Assembly (NCBI RefSeq): GCF_030272615.1
Contig: NC_081409.1
Location: 473,428,573-473,492,572, forward strand
Source: Cryptomeria japonica
Taxonomy: Eukaryota > Streptophyta > Pinopsida > Cupressales > Cupressaceae
DNA: 64,000 nt
Direction of reading: 5' to 3'
In this document: piece by piece, positions 23,717 through 33,960 of the stretch
How positions within the stretch are numbered: the stretch's first letter is position 1
Layout: each line of letters starts with the position of its first letter
Made by a program: the position numbers and the translations under genes
Notes under the pieces: generated by a model
What the model was told of the DNA's origin: nothing
Seen by the model: only the letters and a program-made list of their open reading frames with translations
Database searches by the model: none

Positions 23717-24552
23717 CTTCACGCCAGTCCTCTGTAGCTGCAGGTCGAATCCACAATCCACCACCCCACAACAAAATCTCAGGACAACACAATCTCCGGA
23801 ATGAAATCTTTCTCTAATACCACTTGGTACAGTTATTGCAACTTGTTGAACCTCAACATCAACATGTCCAGATCTGATATTCAACTTATAAAATGCTTCG
23901 GTATACTTCTTAACACTAGACTCTTTCTACCAATTTTCAAAACATATTTAATTTATAATCAGCTGGCATAAAATTTGGTTTTAACTTAGCAACCATCTAC
24001 TCCCATGATTTGATCTTCTCTTTACCTCTTCTTTGTTTATCAACCTGCAAATGTTCCCACCAAAGAGATGCATGACCTTGCAATTGGGTACAAGCATATT
24101 TCACCTATCTTTCTTCTGCAGTGTTCTCAAAATCAAAATACTTATCCATCTCTAAGATCGAATCCATTAATTCATCTGGATCCAACTTTCCATCATACTC
24201 TAGTGGGGTAAAATGTTGTTTATTTTTTGCCCTACTCGAAACCCTCAAGAACATGTCTTCATCTGGATCGATCATCAGTGGATTTTCTACTTGTTCTGAT
24301 GTGCTTCTTCTTCATCATCTTCACTCACATCTTCAATAGGTCGGCCTCTTCTCTAGGTTGTCTCAATGGCTTCCAACTAGGATAGAATTCCTCTTAACAT
24401 TTACATCATAGTAGGGTTTGTATTGCCACATGCTCCACCATCTTCACACCAGTCCTCTATAGCTGTAGGTCGAATCCACAATCCACCACCCCACAACAAA
24501 ATCTCAGGACAATGCAATCTCCAAAATGAAATCTCGCTCTGATACCACTTGG
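23097..24552 (-). repeat. Tandem duplication of the Gypsy-A gag 5' part plus primer site
   Basis: Two copies stand in direct orientation: about 23097-23845 and 23846-24552, offset by about 750 bases. Shared landmarks include CATGTCCAGATCTGATATTC, CATAAAATTTGG-like text, GATCGATCATC and AATACCACTTGGT. The copy next to the LTR lacks about 20 bases around the gag start region (GTTTCCTCTTTG-like text at 23695-23715). Both copies include a primer-site-like sequence, so the duplication seems to have arisen within an integrated element. Confidence 0.85.
24536..24547 (-). other. Primer binding site of Gypsy-A (initiator tRNA-Met type)
   Basis: The minus strand reads TGGTATCAGAGC, five bases after the LTR end ACTACA. 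This is the standard plant primer site complementary to initiator tRNA-Met. A decayed second copy lies near 23814-23825. Confidence 0.9.
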
Positions 24553-25441
24553 TGTAGTCACCAACTAGGAGGGACCTCAAAGAGATCAATCTAGATCGAG
24601 AAGCAAGAGTAAACACAATGGAAATAAGAGGATATGATGGAGGCAATGCAGAACTGAATGAATTAGATCATGAAAATTGATTACAAATAGCCAGTATATC
24701 TAGGTTACAATATTTGGCTCACTGGCCTGCCACATACATGCTCAATTATAAAATTGGTCAGCTCCAAACCTCTAATTCTTAAGATCTATCTTCTATATTA
24801 TTCCTAACTGAATTATGATGCTTAATTACATTGATTTATATGGTCCAAGGAGATCTGGTCGGTCCAAAAGGGATTAAATGCTGAAGATCAAGAACAAACG
24901 TGTAAAACCAACAGGTTAGCCTCTGCCAAAGAGATTCCTCCAAAAAATCCAAAGAATGAAGTGTGGATTAAAGGGAAGTTCAGCCACATTCCAAGGAACA
25001 ATAGAATCAATGAACTGAGGCTCCACAAGCTACGGAAAGGGTCCGCAAGATTCACCAATGCAAATAGGTCTAAGCGGTTCTGGGCCCAAAAAACTATCTT
25101 AGAATTCAGAATTGATAACTTGCTGGAAAATTATCCAAATGCTCTACAGTTTATGAATAAGGAAGATGATCATTTCCTCAAGAAAAATCCAGCTCTGCAA
25201 GATCCGGTGAGCCAATGCAAGAAAATGCAGAAAGAAATGTTGAAATTGTAAAACAAAAAACAAGCTAGAAAGGAAATGTTTTTGTTTGATGCAAGATTGC
25301 CAAGAACCGGGGATGCTCATGCATCACTCTTCCACCCCCTTTTGAGTGATTCAGTAGTGTAGGAGAAAAAATGGGCAATCCTTGAAAGGATCCTCATGAC
25401 TGAGAAGACCTTCCAAGATCCTCGCGATTATCCATATCCTT
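24553..25441 (-). repeat. 5' LTR region of Gypsy-A
   Basis: It begins at TGTAGTCACC on the plus strand, beside the primer site. It matches 1265-1870 up to 25161. The far end cannot be placed, because the second copy is interrupted by Copia-1 and this one by Gypsy-B at 25442. An open frame antisense to the element (24961-25251) is partly conserved in both copies. Confidence 0.7.
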
Positions 25442-28134
25442 TGGTGCAGAGCACCTTCTCTTTTCAAGAAAGGTTCTAACCATATTAGTGTTTACATGAT
25501 ATTTTGTGTTGTAATAAGGGGTTGGATCAATGATCACCCTTGATGTAATAGAGTTCCTATTTGTATGGTCAATAATCTCTTAGGTGAGCATATAAATTTA
25601 GAGGTCTATTAGACCATGAAGGCTTGGAATTTGGATTTTATTGTTGATAGGTTGAGGATGTTTTCTTAGGTGTTTGGAGGTGTTCTCATAAGGTCTAAGT
25701 TCTTAATTTCCCAATATTGTCTAAGTTGCAAAAATGTTGCATTTTGTTGTCAAGCAACTTTGAAAAGTTGCCGGTAGGATGACAACTACCTCTCCAATGT
25801 TCATAACTATTCAAAAGTTGGTTATGGACATTGAGGAGGGTTTATATATGTTTGAAAAACCATGGGGAAGGTTGTTGGAGGGTTTTGTAAAGTTTGGTGG
25901 AGAAAGTGAATGGAGAAAATCTGGTTTTGCCATAACAGTGATAGTTTTCCGTACTATCTGTACAGGGTGTGAAATCTTGTGATGAAACTCTGAGTTAATT
26001 TGAAAGTACCTTGAATCACCTTTCTAATGCACATGGTCTGACCTCTTGAAGTGAAATTTGGAGGAAGTTGTTCACCCCAACAATAGGAATAATAACTCTA
26101 ATTGAAGTCTCAATCCGAAGTTTGGATATTCATTTGGTAAAGTCACTATTTCCATAGCTAGTGTTCATTTGATTATCAACCTAGGGATGTAGTACTTGAA
26201 ATGGGTCTGCACTATATATGCACTAAGTTCCTGTAACAACTATTCTACATTATTGTAGCAACTAACACTATGCGGAAAAAGGTAAACAAGAATGGAAACT
26301 ATGGAAAGGCTTCAGGAAAATTTTTGAATAAATTCATAAAAACATTGCTGGATAAATTCAATATGGATAAACATAAATTAATCTATTCTAACTTGGCTGT
26401 AGGAACAGTCAACACAAGATCTTCTACTACAGCTAAGGAAAGAAAACTAATTTTAATGAACTCATAGGATCACTCACCAAGTGGGCCCCCTTGGATGAGT
26501 GATACCAGGCTTCCCGAAAACAACTCTTAACAAATTAGAATAACAAAACTTTATTCATTACTTTCTAAAAGTGATTACATAGTTTTAATATGAAAAGAAA
26601 CTCAAGAATGATTATCAAAAATCCTCTTCTCTATTCTTCTCCCTTCTATCTAACTAACCCTTAGAAGAAGAAGAGCTTCTTATTAAAAAGAAATTAACTA
26701 CAATAGACAACATAAATCATGCCCAGAAGAAGAGGTAGATGATTGACTGATAGAAGAGATAACTAAAGTTATGCTACAGGAAATGTGGATCTAAACCGAA
26801 CCATAGTCATTGCATGTCGTGGCGGTATTTGCAAATTCAATGCCCACTAAAGTTAGACATTGGTAGTGTCACTTGACTACTTTGCTTATGACATCCCTTA
26901 AACTTTCTCATCTCTTCTATAGTTTGATCTTTAGTTATCTCTTACGTATCCTTCGCTTCATTAGGCGCGATAGGAGAATATCCACCGCAACATCATTTAT
27001 TACCTGCACTACAACAGAAATAACATACAAGGACATACATACACATTTTATTTAATTAACACATCTATTGATTCACATATGATATTGCCCTAAATAATCC
27101 GCATGACAACAAGAATAAATCACATGGCTGAAGGAATGAATCACATGATTGTAGGAATAAATGGCATCGCTACAGGAATAGACTGGCAAAGATAAAACAT
27201 GATTTAATAAGTTTAGCTTTAACATATGGAATATATATAGTCAACTTCCAATACATCACTACTACTATGCAAACCAAAAGATAACAAAAACCCAAGAGTT
27301 CTAAAGATAAAAATATGACAAAGTCTCAACTCATCAGAAGTTATAAGCGGTTTACTCTTTGCAGGTCTAAAACCCTCCATTTTCAAGGGTTAAAATGCAA
27401 ATGGAACCCTAACTTGAAATCTACGCATCGGAATCCAATGGCCATTGGTAGAATGCAAGTTAGAGGAATGTATTCTGAGATTCCAAAGGGGTGAGGTCAA
27501 AGGAGTTGGTTTGGTAATTTTACCACCAAGCCCTACCCTAAACTATTTGAGGGTTTAGATTACCCTAGAATGGAATTCATTATGCACACAATGAAGAATG
27601 ATGAATTAAAGAGTTAATTTCTGGATTGGGAACATTGGGATATAGAAGAATCCTCCTGAAGAGTTATAATCTTTCTGTGACCCCATTCTCACATATTTCT
27701 TTTGTAAAATAGACCTAACTTGATCAATTAGGCCTATGGACCTAGTAGGTGTTGGAGAGTACAGGAATAGGTTGGAAACCTAAGCTTTTGGAGTCTAAAA
27801 GTAGTCCCAAAATGGTATCTAGAACCCAATTTTACTTGGTAGGTTGTTTGGCATAATTTGGAGACAAAGCCAAAAAATCAGTAAAATAGGGCTACTAGCT
27901 GGTAGACCTATTCAAGCCCTAGGACCAATACCCAAACTTTTATTCCAAAAAATTGTTGTGGGAGGTCTTAGTGAGATTTAAGGAGGGCATGGGAGTGTTA
28001 TACCACCCCTAGATAAGGTAAAGAACCCTATTTCACATTGGAGTGGATTGAGACCTTGAGAGGAAGCATAGGTATTGTCGGACCTAAGAGTGTGAGTGTG
28101 TGGGTTTGTCACCCTATTGCTACAAATTTGTGCA
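25442..28134 (+). repeat. 5' LTR of Gypsy-B
   Basis: It starts TGGTGCAGAGCACC and ends TTGTGCA five bases before the primer site. The first 480 bases match the 3' LTR from 39036. The rest (25925-28134) has no second copy in the window because the 3' LTR is truncated, so a further insertion inside it cannot be excluded. No gene is supported here; short open frames such as 25779-25982 lie in LTR sequence. Confidence 0.8.
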
Positions 28135-28139
28135 TCAAG

Positions 28140-28151
28140 TGGTATCAGAGC
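28140..28151 (+). other. Primer binding site of Gypsy-B (initiator tRNA-Met type)
   Basis: The sequence TGGTATCAGAGC lies five bases after the LTR end, the same spacing as in Gypsy-A. Confidence 0.92.
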
Positions 28152-28180
28152 ATCAGAAGAGCCTTGGGAAAGAAAAGGAA

Positions 28181-29371
28181 ATGGAAGACACAATAGAGAA
28201 TAGTGATGAGATTCCCACTAGACCTATGACAAACATGTTGTTGGCCAAGCTAGTGAGGAAGCAGGCGATGAATTATAAAAAGATGGAGGAAGAGATAGAG
28301 AAGTTGAAGAAAGACCAGGCAAACAAAGAAGTTGCATCAACCTCTGATGGAGAAGGAGAGGAGGAACAAGAGAGACAAGAGATGTCGACAAACCAAAGGC
28401 AATTTGTTGAAGCCCTTAATAGGGTGGGAAGAAGCGACAATAGAGCAGAACTGCCTACATTCTATGGGAAAATGAATCTAGAAGAATGTATGGATTGGAT
28501 AGAAGCAATGGTGAATTATTTTGAATGTGAGGAGGTACCTGATAACCAAAAGGTGAAGGTGGCTAAATCTAAAATGAAGGATCCAGCTCTTAGTCGGTGG
28601 AACTTCCTACAAAATGAAAGAGATGAAGAAGGAAAGAAGCCTATAACTTCATGGAAGAAGATGGTGGTAGAGATCAAAAGGAATTTTTTACCTGAGGACT
28701 ATGAGATCATCTTACACAAGAGATTACAAAACCTAAGGCAAATGGATTTCAATGTCAGTACCTACACCAAGGAGTTCCACCGGATGTCACTCAAGGCAAA
28801 GATGCTAGAAAGTGAGACACAAAAGCTATCAAGGTACATGAATGGTCTTAAGTTTAGTATTCAAGATGAACTGACTTTGTTTAATCCTGAATCAGTGCAC
28901 AAGTGTTTTCAGATGGCACTTAGGATTGAGGAGAGGCAAAAAAGGAAAGGAGAACACAATAGTAGAGGAAAAGGTGCAAGTTTCAGGGGCAAGGATAGAT
29001 TCAATGGCAGAGGATCATCTCCTAAACCACAAGGAGAGTCCAATCATCAGGAACATGAGGCAGAATCAGGGAGAAGAGGTAGCTTTAGAGGAAGAAGGGG
29101 GAATGGAAGAGGAAGATTTGGTGGAAGAGGACCTAGTGTCTTCATCAGTAGGTGCTTTTCATGCAACCAAGTTGGGCATCAGTCATTTAGGTGTCCAGAG
29201 AAGCTAAGAAATAGTAGCCAAGGAGGTGATAGAAGAGCACATCTAATACAAGAAGAAGATAGTCAAAGTATGACCTCTTACCACACATCAACTTCAAAAT
29301 CTATAGATCCAGAGCAAGGAGAACTCTTGGTGATTAATAGGACCCTCTTGAAGGTACGAACCATTAAATAA
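28181..29371 (+). CDS. gag: Gypsy-B gag polyprotein, open reading frame
   Basis: This is an intact frame of 396 residues from ATG 28181 (MEDTIENSDEIPTRP), chosen because it is the first ATG after the primer site and gives a normal gag length. A charged coiled-coil-like start (residues about 35-70) is followed by the retrotransposon gag domain with MDWIEAMVNYFECEEVPD, SWKKMVVEIKRNFLP and LRQMDFNVSTYTKEF. An Arg/Gly-rich stretch (about 265-325) precedes an intact CCHC zinc knuckle, CFSCNQVGHQSFRCP. It would form the virus-like particle and bind element RNA. It is the longest undamaged element frame in the window. Confidence 0.9.
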   Translation: MEDTIENSDEIPTRPMTNMLLAKLVRKQAMNYKKMEEEIEKLKKDQANKEVASTSDGEGEEEQERQEMSTNQRQFVEALNRVGRSDNRAELPTFYGKMNLEECMDWIEAMVNYFECEEVPDNQKVKVAKSKMKDPALSRWNFLQNERDEEGKKPITSWKKMVVEIKRNFLPEDYEIILHKRLQNLRQMDFNVSTYTKEFHRMSLKAKMLESETQKLSRYMNGLKFSIQDELTLFNPESVHKCFQMALRIEERQKRKGEHNSRGKGASFRGKDRFNGRGSSPKPQGESNHQEHEAESGRRGSFRGRRGNGRGRFGGRGPSVFISRCFSCNQVGHQSFRCPEKLRNSSQGGDRRAHLIQEEDSQSMTSYHTSTSKSIDPEQGELLVINRTLLKVRTIK

Positions 29372-31595
29372 CCTCCTCAAAGGATATCTTTTCAAAACCT
29401 CCTGCAAGGTACAAGGAAAGGTATGTAAAGTCATTGTGGATTCAAGGTCCACAGATAAGATACATTCTATTGAAATGGTTACTAAACTTAACTTGCAAAG
29501 ATTAACTCATCCCCATCCCTATAAGGTATCTTTGTTGAACAAAGGTCAACAAGCCTTTATTAGTGAACAAGTTTTTATAGAATTTTCAATAGGAGAATAC
29601 AAGGATAGGGTGTTGTGTGATGTGGTAGAAATGGATTCTTATCATCTTCTACTAGGCAAGCCTTGGCAATATGATGTATATGCTAGGCATGAAGGAAGGA
29701 AGAATGTTTACATCATCACCAAAGATGGGGTGAACTTCACTATGCCCCCTCTTTCGAATGATAGTAAGGATAAGTACATTGTGACCAGTGTTATGCTAGT
29801 AGATGAGAAGGAGTTCATGAAGGTCTTGAAGGAGAAAGATACCCCTTGCTTTGTAATAGTCATCAAGCCTAAGACTGAACCTAAGAAGCATCCTAAGGGC
29901 CTGGAGATAGAAAAGGAAGTAGGTCCTAAAGAGGTTCAAGATCTGTTAGGCAAGTATAACGGAATAGTTGCAGACAGTGCCATAGACTCCCTCCCCCCTC
30001 AAAGGGAAATCAGTCATTGTATTGACCTCATACCAGGCACTACACTTCCCAATAAGGCAGCATAAAAGCTTACCTCTGAACAAAATGCAGAAGTTGCAAG
30101 ACAGATCCAAGATTTTCTAGAGAAGGGGTTCATTAGGAAGAGCATAAGTCCTTGTGCAGTCCTAGCAGTACTAGCTCCCAAGAAAGAAGGGACATGGAGG
30201 TTGTGTACTAACTCTAGGGCCATCAACAAGATAACAATCAGATATAGATTCCCAATGCCAAGAATGGAAGACTTCATGGATTGTCTAGGAGGGGTCAAGT
30301 ACTATTCCAAAATGGATTTGAAAAGTGGGTACCATCAAATCAGGAGCTGTGATGGAGACCAATGGAAGACATCTTCTAAGACCAATGAAGGCCTATTTGA
30401 GTGCATGGTAATGCCATTTGGGCTTTCCAATGCCCCTATTACATTCATGAGACTCATGAATGAGGTTCTTAAGCCTTCCATCAATCATTTTGTAGTAGTG
30501 TATTTAGATGATATATTGATTTTTAGTAACGAGAGGGATGAACATCTAATGCACTTGGATTTGGTGTTGAAAATGTTACATGAGGAACAGTTGAAGATCA
30601 ATTTGGATAAATGCATTTTCTTGCAGGAAGAGCTAGTGTTCCTTGGGTGGGTGATCTCTCAAGGCAATCTGAAAATGGATCCATCTAAGGTGGAGGGAAT
30701 TCTATATTGGCCAACCCCTCAGTCAACAAGTGAGGTAAAAGGTTTCCATGGGTTAGCAAGTTTCTATAAAAAAATCATCAAGAATTTCAGTGGGGTTAGT
30801 GCACCAATGATAGAAACCATAAAAGGTGGAAGGAAATGTCAATTTGTCTGGACTAAGGAGGCTGACAGGTCTTTTGAGTTTTTGAAAACTAAGATTGCAA
30901 ACCAACCTATTCTAGTACTCCCTGACTTTCACAAGGTTTTCACTATTGAGTGTGATGCATCAAAGAAGGCCATAGGAGGAGTCTTAAGTCAAGAAGGTAG
31001 ACCTGTGGCATTTTTTAGTGATAAATTAAATGAGCCAAAGCAAAACTATTATACATAGGACTTAGAGATGTATTTTATGGTGTAGTGTCTTAGGAAGTAG
31101 AGACATTATCTCTTACCTAAGGAGTTTATTATGTATATTGATAACCATGCTCTAAGTTTTTTGAACATGTGGGAGAAACTAAATCACGAGCATATGAAGT
31201 GGATGGAATATCTTCAAGCTTGCACTTTTACTATCCTACATAAGAAAGGTGTGGCTAATAAAGTAGTTAATGCATTTAGTAGGAGGAACTTAACAATCCA
31301 GGAGATTCAACTGGAAAGCATGGGAATCACTACCTTGAAAGATATGTATCAAGAGGATGAAGATTTCAAGGAGGCCTATAAGGTTTGTAAGGACATGAAT
31401 GACGGGTATCATACTGAGTTTTCTGATTATAATCTACAAGAAGGCTTATTTTTCAAGGGCAATTAGCTTTGTATTCCTAATTGCTCCATGAGGGAAAATA
31501 TTGTAAAGGAAAAACATTGTGGGAGTTTGTCAGGTCACTTTGGACTTGATAAGACACTTGAATTGGTTAGGAGATTTTACTTTTTGCCTAGGATG
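29372..31595 (+). pseudogene. Gypsy-B protease, RT, RNase H and integrase start
   Basis: One phase carries all domains. Protease: KVIVDSRSTDK at 29425-29455, where the usual D-S-G is D-S-R (Arg codon 29445-29447). RT: LAPKKEGTWRLC, MPFGLSNAPITFM and [14 protein letters not shown] (catalytic pair intact, about 30495-30530). RNase H: FTIECDASKKAIGGVLSQEG, RHYLLPKEF and YIDNHALSFL. The integrase zinc-finger start is CGSLSGHFGLDKTLELVRR. Stops occur at 30063, about 31057, 31084, 31096 and 31465. The frame is interrupted at 31600 by the nested solo LTR and resumes at 37816. Confidence 0.9.
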
Positions 31596-31735
31596 CAATC
31601 TATAGACATCTAAAAATGGTCAACGCTTGTGGAGTCATACTTTAAAATTTGTGCATTGTCTTATTTTAGGGTTCTTGCATCGCATTAACATTTCTTCTAT
31701 GTTACGCACTTGTTCTTTATCATTTGTGAGCATAG

Positions 31736-33929
31736 TGTAACGCCCATACCCTAGTCGGACTTTTAAAACCCGTTTAACCTTGATTGACTTCCTATGTGGC
31801 ATTCTCGAATGGTAGATTAACCGATATGCAATGTGTAATTTAGATAATATAAATAAACTGAGCATACTTATTATTGTGTTTTTGCATCGATTCTCGTGTA
31901 AATGCAATTGTTCCTAACCCTTGTGATAAATCTTGAGCTAACATCTTCATTGAATATGTATTTGTATATGCATGCTTGTATGAATTCATGGGTGCAGGAG
32001 ATTGCAGGTACAACACCGCTTAGGGCAAGGTTCATCTCCTTCGGAATTTGCAAGGTTGAGTATGCTCGTTCATCTTTTGAATTCGGATTTAGTGGTCATA
32101 TAACTCTCGTCTTGCCTTAGCCATGGTTAGGTGAGCATCGTGTGTGGATTCGTGGGCTTGCTCTTCAATGGGATGCGTGTCGAGTGATTTGGAGGACTTC
32201 CTCGATTTGCGTGCCTTGTGCGAGGTAAGTAAGGTTTGTTATCCTAAGTATTAAATTTAAAATTATGATTAAACGTACACATTAGAGATAGAGAAATTTA
32301 AATAGGTAGTTTCTTTTATATGATTAATCACTACTTTAAGAGATTGCTTTAAATTGTTATTGTAGCAAGCTTAAGGTATTTAACTGAGGTTAGCGTGCTC
32401 ATTTACGCCTTTGTAACTTTTATGCATTTGTAGTCGAGAAAATTTGAATAAACAAGACTCTTGTACAAGATTAGGCATGTATTTTAAAATGTCGCTTTAT
32501 TTTGTTGCAGCGAGTTAATTTAATAATTAATTTTAATAACTATGATTTTAATAAATTATGCATTTTAGAAAGGAAAATTCTTAAAGTCGTTTGGGAGATA
32601 GAAATAAATTACTCATCTTCACATTTTGGAAGAAAAGGGTAAAATTTATTATTTAAAAGAAATTAGCTCCATTTTACTTGTTAAGTCGATATAGTATAAA
32701 AGTTGATTTCTTTTAGAAAATTTAAAATTTAATCAAAACGCCCTACCCGGTAAATAGTTCCAAAGTGTAAATGTAGACCCAAATCGTTATTGGGAAATTA
32801 AAATTTAGAACTCAATAAAGAAATAGAAGCATTATAATTTAATAAGGAAAACAAATAAGATGTAAGAGAGAATGGAAATGAATGACTCCTATTTTGATTT
32901 TCATTCATTTAAATTCAAAAATAAATACCTAATTTCGAAATTGAAATTAGGGCAAAAATTAGGGTTTTCTTTTAATCTTAGTTTTGCAAGCACTTTTGGG
33001 GGGTCTTTGGCTTTTTGGCCATTTTTGGGGGTGGAAAAACATGGTTTGGGAAGAAAAGAAGGGAGTTTTTTTCTTGCTTGCTGGAAGTGGCTGAAGCTCT
33101 TCATCAAGATTCATGCCTGGATTTGCATTACGAGGTAGGATTCAAATCCACTACCTTATTTACTTGTTGAATACCAAAAAAAAATAAAATTAGTTTTACC
33201 CATGATTGTATTGAGATTTAGTTTTTTGAGATTTAGTTTCAGTTTACTTCCAAACTTGGATTGTTCTTGAATAATATTCTTGTTTTAATAGATTTGGTGT
33301 CTTTAAAAAAAATGATGTGGAGATGTTTGTTCTATAATAGGGTTTTGGATGAATCTGGAAATGAACAGACCTGTGAAACACAAATAAACAAAGGATGCAT
33401 TGAGGAAGGGTTTCATTTTTCGTTAAGTCTTTTTTTTATGTAAAAAAAAAGGGGGGTTTAAATTTCGAACTGTAAATTGAATGAAGAAAGGAAAAGAAAT
33501 AAATTTAAACACAAAATTTCTTTTACGCAAAATTTCGGGGTTCGGGGGGGGGGAGCCATAGCTCGACCCGTCCCCTTCCCACGCGCGTCGCTCGCAGATG
33601 CCTCGGCGCCCACACACAGTGGGGGCCGAAGGGGACTGCGTCTCCTTTGGAGGCCGCAGCCCCCTCCGGCACCACTGTGTGGGGGTGCCGTGGGGACTGC
33701 GTCCCCCATGGCGGATGCAGAGCCCCGGGCTGCGCCGCCATGGTGGCCGCAGTTCCCTGCGGTTAGGGTTCGGCGTTTAACAAAAATAAAACGTTTTCCT
33801 TTTGGCACGTTGTCTCGTGGTTTTAAAATCATTTTTATTTTATGTATTTATTTTGTTGTATAAAAAAAATAAAAATAAGGCAAGCATATAATATTTATAT
33901 TTGTTGGTATGAATTCAGTGAGTAATGTT

Positions 33930-33960
<31 letters not shown>

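Larger units (their letters stand above)
19591..25441 (-). mobile_element. Gypsy-A: decayed Ty3/Gypsy element, truncated at its 3' end
   Basis: On the minus strand the order is LTR (25441-24553), primer site (24547-24536), gag with a tandem duplication (24535-22500), protease-like region, RT (about 21850-21100), RNase H (21047-20690) and integrase (20575-19591). The order PR-RT-RH-IN and motifs such as YLDDILIF define Ty3/Gypsy. The iMet-type primer site and similarity to Gypsy-B suggest a chromovirus. The 3' end is lost at about 19590, inside the integrase C-terminal part. The element is riddled with stops and frameshifts. Confidence 0.85.

Noticed and set aside
25779-25982. Possible host exon
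   Set aside because: It is within the part of the Gypsy-B 5' LTR that is also present in the 3' LTR, so it is repeat sequence.
28140-28151. tRNA gene fragment
   Set aside because: The match to initiator tRNA-Met is only the primer-binding site; no cloverleaf sequence surrounds it.
33458-33863. Overlapping open frames on both strands
   Set aside because: They fall in the GC-rich tract, where stop codons are rare; composition is Pro/Arg/Ala-rich on all phases and no family is visible.
33929-33960. TA repeat as a functional site (also 50841-50859)
   Set aside because: Ordinary dinucleotide microsatellite in AT-rich DNA.
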